From: SFHK01 sp963618055
GTDB taxonomy: Bacteria; Bacillota; Clostridia; Christensenellales; Aristaeellaceae
Reading direction: 5' to 3'
Length of the DNA stretch: 14,425 nt
Assembly (NCBI GenBank): GCA_963618055.1
Contig: CAVERI010000068.1
Coordinates: forward strand, 1 to 14,425
Shown here: positions 7,247 through 12,879 of the stretch, piece by piece
Position numbering within the stretch: the stretch's first letter is position 1
How the letters are laid out: every line of letters begins with the position of its first letter
The notes under the pieces: model-generated
The model's input: only the letters and a program-made list of their open reading frames with translations
Told to the model about the DNA's origin: nothing
Database searches by the model: none
Program-made: the position numbers and the translations under genes

Positions 7247-7342
7247 AGGAAGGGATGACGCCTTTGGTAGGGCTTCTCCCCTCCGATATGGGAAGAGCCG
7301 CCTATCAGTTGCGCTGGATGGCGGCTCTGCTTTTACTTTTTC
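7247..7342 (+). ncRNA. Antisense RNA antitoxin of a type I toxin-antitoxin pair
   Basis: A transcript of about 95 nt is predicted from the perfect promoter at 7211-7240 to the T-rich tail after the hairpin at 7294-7328. It is convergent with the small toxin gene and covers its last few codons, the stop codon and the following 3' region. This is the geometry of RatA/TxpA and SR4/BsrG in Bacillus subtilis, where the antisense RNA pairs with the toxin mRNA 3' end and triggers its decay or blocks translation. It contains an inner hairpin (7271-7280 with 7290-7299) that competes with the terminator stem. A 71-codon frame beginning at 7255 runs through the terminator and is not taken as a gene. No Rfam comparison was possible. 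Confidence 0.72.
7294..7342 (+). terminator. Terminator of the antisense RNA
   Basis: AGAGCCGCC (7294-7302) pairs perfectly with GGCGGCTCT (7320-7328). Within the loop, ATCAG and CTG-g-AT extend the stem to a TTGCG tip. The tail GCTTTTACTTTTTC follows. The T-tract is the complement of the last lysine codons and the stop codon of the toxin. Confidence 0.8.
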
Positions 7343-7434
7343 TTCTTGTTGTTTCCGCCGCGACCGAACCTGATCGCGTTCAATACAAGAGAGATGATCA
7401 TAATGACTACGGAAATGATTTCGAAGTCAGACAT
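7333..7434 (-). CDS. Small hydrophobic holin-like toxin (type I toxin-antitoxin)
   Basis: A 33-residue peptide starting MSDFEIISVVIMIISLVL. Residues 6-21 form one membrane-spanning segment, preceded by acidic residues (D3, E5) and followed by a basic tail RFGRGGNN ending in four lysines. This is the plan of TxpA/BsrG/holin-like toxins, which insert in the membrane and disturb it or the cell envelope. The ATG at 7434 is fixed by the near-perfect site AGGAGGTGA four bases upstream; the longer frame from 7542 starts upstream of the predicted transcript and is not used. Its own promoter (7525-7553), a structured leader of about 84 nt and a convergent antisense RNA over the 3' end complete a type I module. 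It stands alone between the operon terminator and trmB. The peptide is too short for a firm family match by eye, so the call rests on architecture plus composition. Confidence 0.82.
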   Translation of the reverse strand: MSDFEIISVVIMIISLVLNAIRFGRGGNNKKKK

Positions 7435-7438
7435 GATC

Positions 7439-7470
7439 TCACCTCCTTCAACCTTCGTATTCAGAGGTGA
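7439..7470 (-). promoter_or_regulatory. Toxin ribosome binding site with built-in anti-Shine-Dalgarno
   Basis: In the toxin mRNA, TCACCTC (7470-7464) is an exact 7-bp complement of GAGGTGA (7445-7439), which is the core of the ribosome site. The 18-base loop allows the hairpin to form and hide the site. Sequestration of this kind delays translation in type I toxin mRNAs. Confidence 0.65.
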
Positions 7471-7502
7471 AAAGCCAAGCGCCATCTGTTTCCTTCCTGC
7501 CG

Positions 7503-7518
7503 GAAGCCCGAAGGCTTC
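7503..7518 (-). other. 5'-terminal cUUCGg hairpin of the toxin mRNA
   Basis: GAAGCC-TTCG-GGCTTC is a perfect 6-bp stem closed by an extra-stable C(UUCG)G tetraloop. The predicted transcription start coincides with its first base, so the mRNA would begin with this hairpin, a known way of protecting a 5' end from decay. Confidence 0.6.
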
Positions 7519-7524
7519 ATCGGT

Positions 7525-7553
7525 AGTATAGCATAGCAGCACATATGCGTCAA
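7525..7553 (-). promoter_or_regulatory. Promoter of the toxin gene
   Basis: Minus-strand -35 TTGACG (7548-7553), 17-base spacer, -10 TATACT (7525-7530), start near 7518. One base from consensus in each box, so toxin mRNA should be made readily and need an antitoxin. Confidence 0.78.
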
Positions 7554-7661
7554 ATTATGTTTTAAAGAAACAGAAGCAGGAAGATTTATGTTCGTTAACG
7601 ATCCGTAAATGTCGGTGCGGCATTTTGCGAAATCCATCAACATGATTTCTTCCTATCCCGG

Positions 7662-7700
7662 AAAACGCGCGGCATGGTCGGTAGAAATATCAACCGCGTG
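7662..7700 (-). terminator. Weak candidate terminator after trmB
   Basis: Right after the trmB stop, CACGCGG and CCGCGCG can pair with one A-C mismatch around a 21-base loop, followed by TTTTC. The loop is long and the tail short. No better terminator separates trmB from the toxin promoter. Confidence 0.3.
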
Positions 7701-7703
7701 CGC

Positions 7704-8417
7704 TTAGGTATACGGCGGGTCTTCGCCGGGACGGTATTCGCGGAAGGTTTCGCCGTCCAGATGTCGCTTGGCCGCGATCAGGAGCTTGATCGGCACGCCC
7801 TTCGCGTCGAACATCTTCTCGTGCTCGCTCTCATAGTTGGGCGCAAAGCCGCTGGCGTGCAGGTCGCGCGTCAGGTAGGTAATTTCAAAGCCCGTGTCCT
7901 TGAAGTACTCCACGGAGTCCTCAAACAGGCGGTCGTCGTCGGTCTTGAACCAGATTTCGCCGCCGTCCTCTAAAAACGCGCGGTACTGCCGAAGCTGGCG
8001 GGGATGCGTCAGGCGGTGCTTGGCCTGCTTGGGGCGCTTGTCCCACGGGTTGCAGAACGAGATATAGATGCGTTCCACGCGATCCTGCTCGGACAGGTAT
8101 TTATAAATGTATTCAATGTGGAAGTTCGTCAAAATCAGGTTGTCCACGTCGCGCACGCCGCGGTAGGCCTCCTCGGCGTTGCGGCGCGCCACGCCCAGCA
8201 CGGACGTGATCAGATCGACGGCCAGATAGTTGTGCGCGGGATCCTCCAGCGCCATCCGGCAGGTGGAAACGCCCTTGCCGCAGCCCAGCTCCAGATAGAT
8301 CGGCTGCGCCTTCGGAAAGCGCGCCGCCCAGCGGCCGCGCATGCCCTCCGGGTCGATCACATAATACGGGCTCGCCGCAAGCTCCGGCCGCGCCCACTTC
8401 TTCACTCTCATTCTCAT
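7704..8417 (-). CDS. trmB: tRNA (guanine-N7-)-methyltransferase
   Basis: A 237-residue class I methyltransferase that uses SAM to make m7G46 in the variable loop of tRNAs. The SAM site is LELGCGKG near residue 42. The TrmB-specific stretch ISFCNPWDKRPKQAKHRLTH replaces the more common DPWPKKRH form, and is followed by FKTDD and a C-terminal NYESEHEKMF segment. The start MRMRVKKWARPEL at 8417 matches typical Firmicutes TrmB N-termini and has GAGGA 9-10 bases upstream; a longer reading from 8489 would add 24 unrelated residues and overlap the metallophosphoesterase stop region. It is the last gene of the leftward gene run, 74 bases after the metallophosphoesterase stop. Confidence 0.95.
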   Translation of the reverse strand: MRMRVKKWARPELAASPYYVIDPEGMRGRWAARFPKAQPIYLELGCGKGVSTCRMALEDPAHNYLAVDLITSVLGVARRNAEEAYRGVRDVDNLILTNFHIEYIYKYLSEQDRVERIYISFCNPWDKRPKQAKHRLTHPRQLRQYRAFLEDGGEIWFKTDDDRLFEDSVEYFKDTGFEITYLTRDLHASGFAPNYESEHEKMFDAKGVPIKLLIAAKRHLDGETFREYRPGEDPPYT

Positions 8418-8465
8418 GCGTCGGGTTCCTCTTTGTATCATTTTTTCTCGGCGAACATCCCATTG

Positions 8466-8484
8466 TTCTGCCCGCGGGGCAGAA
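8466..8484. other. Short perfect hairpin between the metallophosphoesterase gene and trmB
   Basis: TTCTGCCC and GGGCAGAA form an 8-bp stem with a 3-base loop in the 74-base gap. There is no T-tract in either direction, so it may be an mRNA processing or stability element rather than a terminator. Confidence 0.4.
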
Positions 8485-8491
8485 GACATGC

Positions 8492-9271
8492 CTATTCGTC
8501 CGCGCGCCCCTCGGCGAGCATCACGTCCGGGCGCGCGCCGATGCGGAGCGCCTGCCGGCTGTAGCCCACGCCGTTGGTCACGGCGCAGAGGGTGCCGTCG
8601 ATTGTGCGCACGCCGGACAGGTGGGTATAGCGCATTTTATGCTCGTAAAACGGAAGGCTGTAGGGTGTGAAGCCCAGAAGGTTCCACTGCCCGCCGTGGG
8701 TGTGACCGCTGAGCATCAGGTTGGGATGACATTGCTTCAGCAGGAACGCGTGCGGCGCGTGGGACAGGAGCACGCGGTACGCGCCCGGTTCCTCGGAAAA
8801 CAGCCCGCGCGCGTCGGGCTCATGGCGCATGCCGTCCTCTACGCCCGCGACCTCCAGCTTTACGCCGCGCACGCTCAGGCGCGCGCATTCGTTCAGAAGC
8901 AGCCGCGCGCCGAAGCGCTCGATTTCCTGCCGGAGCGTCTCGCGCGTATGGTCGAAGCGCATGTCGTCGTTGTTGCCGGGCACGGCGAGGATGGGCGTGT
9001 CGACCAGCGCGTCCCTGAATGCCGAAAACACGCGCGTTTCGCCCTCGTCGCACTCCGCCATGTCGCCGCCCACCAGCAGAACGTCCGGCTTCAGATCGGC
9101 AAGAAGCTCTGCCGCCGTCTCCGCCATAAACAGCGCCCGGCGGCGCACGTGCAGGTCGGCGATGAACGCCAGCCGGAGCGGCGCGTCAATGGGAAACCGA
9201 ACGACGGGCGGCGGCTGAAGCAGCCGTTTTCCGGCGTACACGCCGCCCGTCGGCTTGGTGAAATAGAACAA
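8492..9271 (-). CDS. Metallophosphoesterase (YkuE-like, cytosolic)
   Basis: A 259-residue calcineurin-like metallophosphoesterase. All metal-binding blocks are present in order: DLH (39-41), GGD (68-70), GNND (99-102), SHAPH (170-174) and GHTHGGQ (189-195), which together bind a di-metal centre that hydrolyses phosphate esters. The layout is that of YkuE-type enzymes, but there is no signal peptide or Tat motif at the N-terminus, so this copy should act inside the cell. The real substrate cannot be read. The start is TTG at 9271 behind AGGAGG with a 5-base spacer; the next in-frame GTG would shorten the N-terminus without a ribosome site. It lies 82 bases after the GH42 stop and 74 before trmB; GC-rich hairpins stand in both gaps. 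No convincing promoter of its own was seen. Confidence 0.9.
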   Translation of the reverse strand: MFYFTKPTGGVYAGKRLLQPPPVVRFPIDAPLRLAFIADLHVRRRALFMAETAAELLADLKPDVLLVGGDMAECDEGETRVFSAFRDALVDTPILAVPGNNDDMRFDHTRETLRQEIERFGARLLLNECARLSVRGVKLEVAGVEDGMRHEPDARGLFSEEPGAYRVLLSHAPHAFLLKQCHPNLMLSGHTHGGQWNLLGFTPYSLPFYEHKMRYTHLSGVRTIDGTLCAVTNGVGYSRQALRIGARPDVMLAEGRADE

Positions 9272-9287
9272 GAAAGCCTCCTGAAGC

Positions 9288-9309
9288 GCCGCCGCGCGAA
9301 AGCGGCGGC
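9288..9309. other. GC-rich hairpin between the GH42 and metallophosphoesterase genes
   Basis: GCCGCCGC and GCGGCGGC form a perfect 8-bp stem around a 6-base loop, ending just upstream of the AGGAGG of the metallophosphoesterase gene. On the coding strand no T-tract follows, so it is more likely a processing or partial-attenuation hairpin than a full terminator. Confidence 0.45.
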
Positions 9310-9353
9310 CGGTTTTGCGGTTGCGGGAATCGGGATATTGTATGCCGTTCGCC

Positions 9354-11375
9354 TTATCCCCTTGCCTGTTCCGTCCGAATCACGGCGAAGCCGTTTTTCG
9401 GCAGGGCGGCGTTGGGAGCCGTGGGCTGGCCGGTTACGAGGTCGATGCCGGCGGGGAGAGCGACAGGCGCGTCTTTGCCGGTGAAGTTGAGCACGAAGGT
9501 ATAGTCGCGGCCGTCCTTCGTGCGGCGGCAGGCGATCATGCCCTCGGGCAGGCCGGGAACGATGGGGGTCACGCCCGCGCGGGGAAGGAGCGCCTGATAG
9601 AAGTCGTTCAGGAAGCGCGGCTCGGGACGGCTGGCGATGTACCACACGCTGCCGTTCTGCGTCAGGCAGGGCGTGCCGGATACATAGTCGTCGCAGTATT
9701 CAGCCTGCACGGACGCGGTTTCGGCGTGGAGAAGGTCGGCGAGGAAGCCGCAGGTATACGTGCCGGAAAGGCCGAGCGCGTTTTCGGGCTTCATGACCAT
9801 TTTGTGCGTCTGACCGTCGTACAGCGCGTCGGTTTCCTCTGCCCACACGCCCGCGAGCGAACGCAGCGGGCCGGGTGCGCCGCCCAAGAAGCACAGGTCG
9901 TTTTCGTCCACGATGCCGCTGAAGAACGTGAGCACCAGCGTGCCGCCGCCGTTCACGAATGCGGTCAGGCGCTCTGCCGTGCCGGGCTTGAGCATGTACA
10001 GGTACGGCGCGACGAGCAGCTTATAGGAATCGAACGGCTTCTCCATGTCGATCACGTCCACGTTCACGCCCGCGCGGGACAGTGCGCGGTAGTGGTCGAA
10101 CGTCACGCCAAAGTAGTCCTTGTGCTTTCGGGGGCCCTGCGCGCCGTCCAGCGCCCAGCGGTTTGCCTGATCAAAAATCAGCGCCACGTCCGATTTCGTC
10201 TCGGAATGCGCAAGCTCCGAAAGCGTCTCAAGCAGCTCGCCCGTCGCCTTTACTTCTTTAAATGTGCGCGTCTGGTTCGTCATGTCGTGGCCGACCACCG
10301 CGCCGTGGAACTTCTCCGGGCCGCCGCGGCCCTTGCGCCACTGGAACATCATGGCCGTGTCGGAGCCGTGCGCCAGTGCCTGCACGCAGGAAAGCATGTG
10401 CATGCCCGGGCGCTTAATCTGGCAGATTTCGTGCCAGTTCACCTGCGAGGGCGTGCATTCCATCAGCGACCACGGCTTGTTCAGGAAGCCGCGCACCAGA
10501 TCGAACGTGAACGAGGCCTCCAGCGCCACGTCGTAATCATTCTTCGAGCCCCACATGGGATAGCTGTCGTAGCCGACGAAGTCGACCACGTCGGCGAATC
10601 TGGGATAGTCAAGGCCGTAGAAGAAGCCCATGGTGTTGATCGTCACGGGCAGGTTCGGCGCAATGCGGCGAATGGGCGCGGTTTCGCATTTCACGAAATC
10701 GACGGTCTGGTCGGACACGAAGCGCCGCCAGTCGAGCGTGAGCCCGCACAGCTGCGTTTCGCCGTTCGGCTCGGGGGAGTGAATTTCCTCCCAGTCGGTG
10801 AACGTCTTGCTCCAGAACGCCGTCCACCACGCGTGGTTCAGGCGGTCGAGCGTTTTATATTTGCGCTTCAGCCACTCGCGGAACGCGCGCTGGCACAGCT
10901 CGCAGTGGCACTCGCCGCAGTATTCGTTGGAAATGTGCCAGCCGACAACCGCGGGATGCGCGCCGAATTCCTCGGCCAAGCGCGTGTTCATGCGGGTGAC
11001 GAAATCGCGGTAGACGGGCGACGTGTAGCAATGGTTCTCGCGGCCGCCATGGAAATTGCGATGGCCGTTTTCCACGCGCAGCACCTCTGGGTATTTGCGG
11101 CTCATCCACGCCGGGCGCGCACCGGAGGGTGTGGCCAGCAGCACGGACACGCCCGCTGCGTGCAGACGGTCGAGCACGCCGCGAAGCCACGCAAAGCTGT
11201 ATTCGCCCTCGCGCGGCTCCAGCGCCGACCACGCGAAGATGCCCACACTCATCAGGTTGCAATGCGCTTCCCGCATGAGCGCGACGTCCTGTTCGAGCAC
11301 GTCCGGGCGGTCGAGCCACTGATCGGGATTGTAGTCTCCGCCATGACCGATGACGGGAAAACGAAACTCAGGCAT
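9354..11375 (-). CDS. GH42 beta-galactosidase
   Basis: A 673-residue glycoside hydrolase family 42 enzyme that removes terminal beta-galactose from small galactosides with retention. The N-terminal TIM barrel shows GGDYNPDQW (12-20), acid/base E151 in WHISNEY, and nucleophile E305 in SLMECTPSQ. Cysteines C116, C156, C158 and C161 match the structural zinc cluster of GH42. A flavodoxin-like trimerisation domain follows (roughly 390-590), then a short beta domain to the end. Length is typical for the family. No signal peptide, so substrates must be imported first. The ATG at 11375 has GGGAGGGGA just upstream; the GTG at 11411 overlaps the end of the preceding gene and is rejected. It lies 28 bases behind the DUF6062 gene and is probably co-transcribed. 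No galactoside transporter or LacI-type regulator is nearby, which is unusual for GH42. Confidence 0.95.
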   Translation of the reverse strand: MPEFRFPVIGHGGDYNPDQWLDRPDVLEQDVALMREAHCNLMSVGIFAWSALEPREGEYSFAWLRGVLDRLHAAGVSVLLATPSGARPAWMSRKYPEVLRVENGHRNFHGGRENHCYTSPVYRDFVTRMNTRLAEEFGAHPAVVGWHISNEYCGECHCELCQRAFREWLKRKYKTLDRLNHAWWTAFWSKTFTDWEEIHSPEPNGETQLCGLTLDWRRFVSDQTVDFVKCETAPIRRIAPNLPVTINTMGFFYGLDYPRFADVVDFVGYDSYPMWGSKNDYDVALEASFTFDLVRGFLNKPWSLMECTPSQVNWHEICQIKRPGMHMLSCVQALAHGSDTAMMFQWRKGRGGPEKFHGAVVGHDMTNQTRTFKEVKATGELLETLSELAHSETKSDVALIFDQANRWALDGAQGPRKHKDYFGVTFDHYRALSRAGVNVDVIDMEKPFDSYKLLVAPYLYMLKPGTAERLTAFVNGGGTLVLTFFSGIVDENDLCFLGGAPGPLRSLAGVWAEETDALYDGQTHKMVMKPENALGLSGTYTCGFLADLLHAETASVQAEYCDDYVSGTPCLTQNGSVWYIASRPEPRFLNDFYQALLPRAGVTPIVPGLPEGMIACRRTKDGRDYTFVLNFTGKDAPVALPAGIDLVTGQPTAPNAALPKNGFAVIRTEQARG

Positions 11376-11403
11376 AAAATCCCCTCCCCCTGCGTATACC
11401 GCT

Positions 11404-12120
11404 TTACACACACTTGCCGCGCAGCTTCTGAACGGTGCGATCCAGCGAATCCTTGCTGGTGCCCCACGGCTTGTCGGCGTTTTTATGATCGAACTTCAGC
11501 GTGAACCATTCGATTTCCTTTTCGAGACGGGCAAGGTTGTCCATCTCCACCTTGTTCAGCTCCGTCATGAACGAGCGCATTTCCGCGCCGCTCAGCTGCC
11601 CGCCCGCCTGCCGGACGACGGCGGCGTAGTGCTTCAGGCACAGACCCTTGCTCGCCTTCAGCGTCTGGCGGAACGCGCTTTCGTGCTTCCACATGTAGAT
11701 CAGCGTGTAGACGTAGCGATCCATCGTGGCGTTCAGCCGGTCGCACAGGATGCAGGTGTCGGTAATTTCCCTGAGCTCCGCGCCCGCCTGCGGCGCCTTG
11801 CGGCCGAACAGACCCGCGCGCGCGGGCGTTTCGTTCACGGCCATGGAGGCCTCGCCCAGCCGCGCCATCGTTTCCTTCAGATACGTGTGCGCCATCAGCG
11901 CCACGCCCAGACGGTTGTTGTTGTTCAGCATCATCTTGAAATGACGGCCGCAGAAGCCCTTCTTATTTACCTCCACGCGCACGTCCGGCTCCATCACGCT
12001 GCCGCCCATGAACGCGTCCACATAGTTGTTTTCGTTGGTTTCCTCCAGCGCGCACAGCGGGCATTCGCAGTCCGTCTTATACGCGTCCCACACCGGAATC
12101 GTGTCGATATGCTGTCTCAC
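11404..12120 (-). CDS. DUF6062 family protein with duplicated Cys/His motif
   Basis: A 238-residue soluble protein of unknown function that I recognise as DUF6062-like. It carries two equal metal-site-like modules: C20-X2-C23 with C57-X2-H60 (CPLC, then GFCGRHF), and C123-X2-C126 with C161-X2-H164 (CILC, then GLCLKHY). The spacing between halves of each site is 33 and 34 residues. This points to an internal duplication of a zinc-binding (or less likely iron-sulfur) fold. C18 is an extra cysteine. The C-terminal third is charged and helical (LNKVEMDNLARLEKEIEWF). It starts with GTG at 12120, behind GGAGGAGG, and overlaps the scpB stop by 4 bases, so translation is coupled to scpB. A link to chromosome work is possible from context only. 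Confidence 0.78.
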   Translation of the reverse strand: MRQHIDTIPVWDAYKTDCECPLCALEETNENNYVDAFMGGSVMEPDVRVEVNKKGFCGRHFKMMLNNNNRLGVALMAHTYLKETMARLGEASMAVNETPARAGLFGRKAPQAGAELREITDTCILCDRLNATMDRYVYTLIYMWKHESAFRQTLKASKGLCLKHYAAVVRQAGGQLSGAEMRSFMTELNKVEMDNLARLEKEIEWFTLKFDHKNADKPWGTSKDSLDRTVQKLRGKCV

Positions 12121-12650
12121 GTGGGTACCTCCTCCGCGCTCTCCTCTTTTTCCTTGGGAAGGTCAAACAGCCCCTCCAGACCGAAATGCTCCAAGAATTT
12201 ATCCGTTGTCGTATACAGAAGCGGCCGTCCCAGCGTTTCGCGCCGTCCCGCCTCCTGAATCAGCCCGCGTGCCAGCAGAAGCTGCACCGAATAATCGCAT
12301 TTCACGCCGCGGATGGCCTCAATGTCGGCCTTCGTGACCGGCTGACGGTAGGCAATGATCGAAAGCGTCTCCATGACCGCCTGCGAAAGCGACTGCTTCT
12401 GCACCGGCTGCAAAAGCATTTCCACATATTTGGCGTATTCCGGATTGATGGACATTTGAATTTCCATGCCGTGCCGGTTCAGCCGAAGGCCGCGCTTTTC
12501 AAGCAGGCAGTTGTCACGCAGCTGCTCAATGGCCGGCTCCAGCTCCAGCTGGGTCAGGTTCAGGGCATGCGCCAGCGTGTCCACGCGCACCGGCTCGCCC
12601 GCCACATACAGGATGGATTCCAGAATTCCGCAAAGCTCGTTTATTTCCAT
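12117..12650 (-). CDS. scpB: Segregation and condensation protein B
   Basis: A 177-residue ScpB, a winged-helix subunit of the SMC-ScpA-ScpB condensin that compacts and segregates the chromosome. The N-terminal winged helix begins NELCGILESILYVAGEPV, and the second winged helix is marked by QAVMETLSIIAYRQPVTKADIEAIRGV, the most conserved stretch of the family, then LLLARGLIQEAGRRETLGRP and a C-terminal FLEHFGLEGL. The acidic tail is typical. The ATG at 12650 has AGGTGA 7 bases upstream and a strong promoter directly before that, so the mRNA leader is only about 13 nt. scpA usually lies just upstream of scpB, but here the upstream gene is the divergent guaA, so scpA must be elsewhere. The downstream DUF6062 gene overlaps by 4 bases. 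Confidence 0.95.
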   Translation of the reverse strand: MEINELCGILESILYVAGEPVRVDTLAHALNLTQLELEPAIEQLRDNCLLEKRGLRLNRHGMEIQMSINPEYAKYVEMLLQPVQKQSLSQAVMETLSIIAYRQPVTKADIEAIRGVKCDYSVQLLLARGLIQEAGRRETLGRPLLYTTTDKFLEHFGLEGLFDLPKEKEESAEEVPT

Positions 12651-12669
12651 ACGTAAATCACCTGAGGAT

Positions 12670-12699
12670 ATTATACTTGATTTTGCCGCGCCGTGTCAA
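12670..12699 (-). promoter_or_regulatory. Promoter of scpB and the leftward gene run
   Basis: Both boxes are perfect consensus on the minus strand: TTGACA (12694-12699) and TATAAT (12670-12675) with an 18-base spacer. The start near 12663 leaves almost no leader. It probably serves scpB, DUF6062 and GH42, and perhaps the genes beyond. Confidence 0.8.
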
Positions 12700-12805
12700 T
12701 GATTCAGAATCCGGGGGAATTTTCAAAATTGATTTCCGTGAAGTCGTCCTTCGCCGGCGAGAAAAATTCGCAGAATACTAATGGCGCGCCGGTTGACACG
12801 GCACG
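12687..12805. repeat. Divergent scpB/guaA regulatory region with matching -35 repeats
   Basis: The two divergent promoters share a 13-base sequence in inverted orientation, 12 of 13 identical: TTGACACGGCGCG for scpB (12699-12687) and TTGACACGGCACG for guaA (12793-12805). Between them lie a perfect AATTTT-C-AAAATT palindrome (12718-12730) and a TCGCCGGCGA palindrome near 12754. No gene is visible in this gap. Confidence 0.5.
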
Positions 12806-12821
12806 CGCGCCAAACTATAAT
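12793..12821 (+). promoter_or_regulatory. Promoter of guaA
   Basis: Perfect consensus TTGACA (12793-12798), 17-base spacer, TATAAT (12816-12821). Transcription would start near 12828, giving a leader of about 52 nt, too short for a purine riboswitch. An inverted repeat GGCGCGC (12783-12789) / GCGCGCC (12805-12811) flanks the -35 box and might be an operator. Confidence 0.82.
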
Positions 12822-12879
12822 TCTTTTTTTATTCAGGAAAGCTTCCACCCACGCGACATACTTGAGAGGCGGCGTTTGC

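Noticed and set aside
7255..7470. 71-codon plus-strand frame starting inside the antisense RNA, with a hydrophobic stretch
   Set aside because: It runs through the strong terminator at 7294-7328, and its AGGAAGG lies only one base before the ATG. The minus-strand toxin with an ideal ribosome site and promoter explains the region better.
7434..7542. Longer 69-residue version of the toxin from an upstream ATG
   Set aside because: That start lies between the toxin promoter's -35 and -10 boxes, upstream of the transcript, and has no ribosome site.
9315..11504. 729-codon open frame on the plus strand opposite the GH42 gene
   Set aside because: Shadow of the GH42 coding frame with skewed Arg/Ala/His/Val composition. 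The minus-strand reading has all GH42 catalytic residues.
12828..12879. Purine riboswitch in the guaA leader
   Set aside because: The leader from the perfect promoter is only about 52 nt and shows no three-way-junction pattern or terminator.
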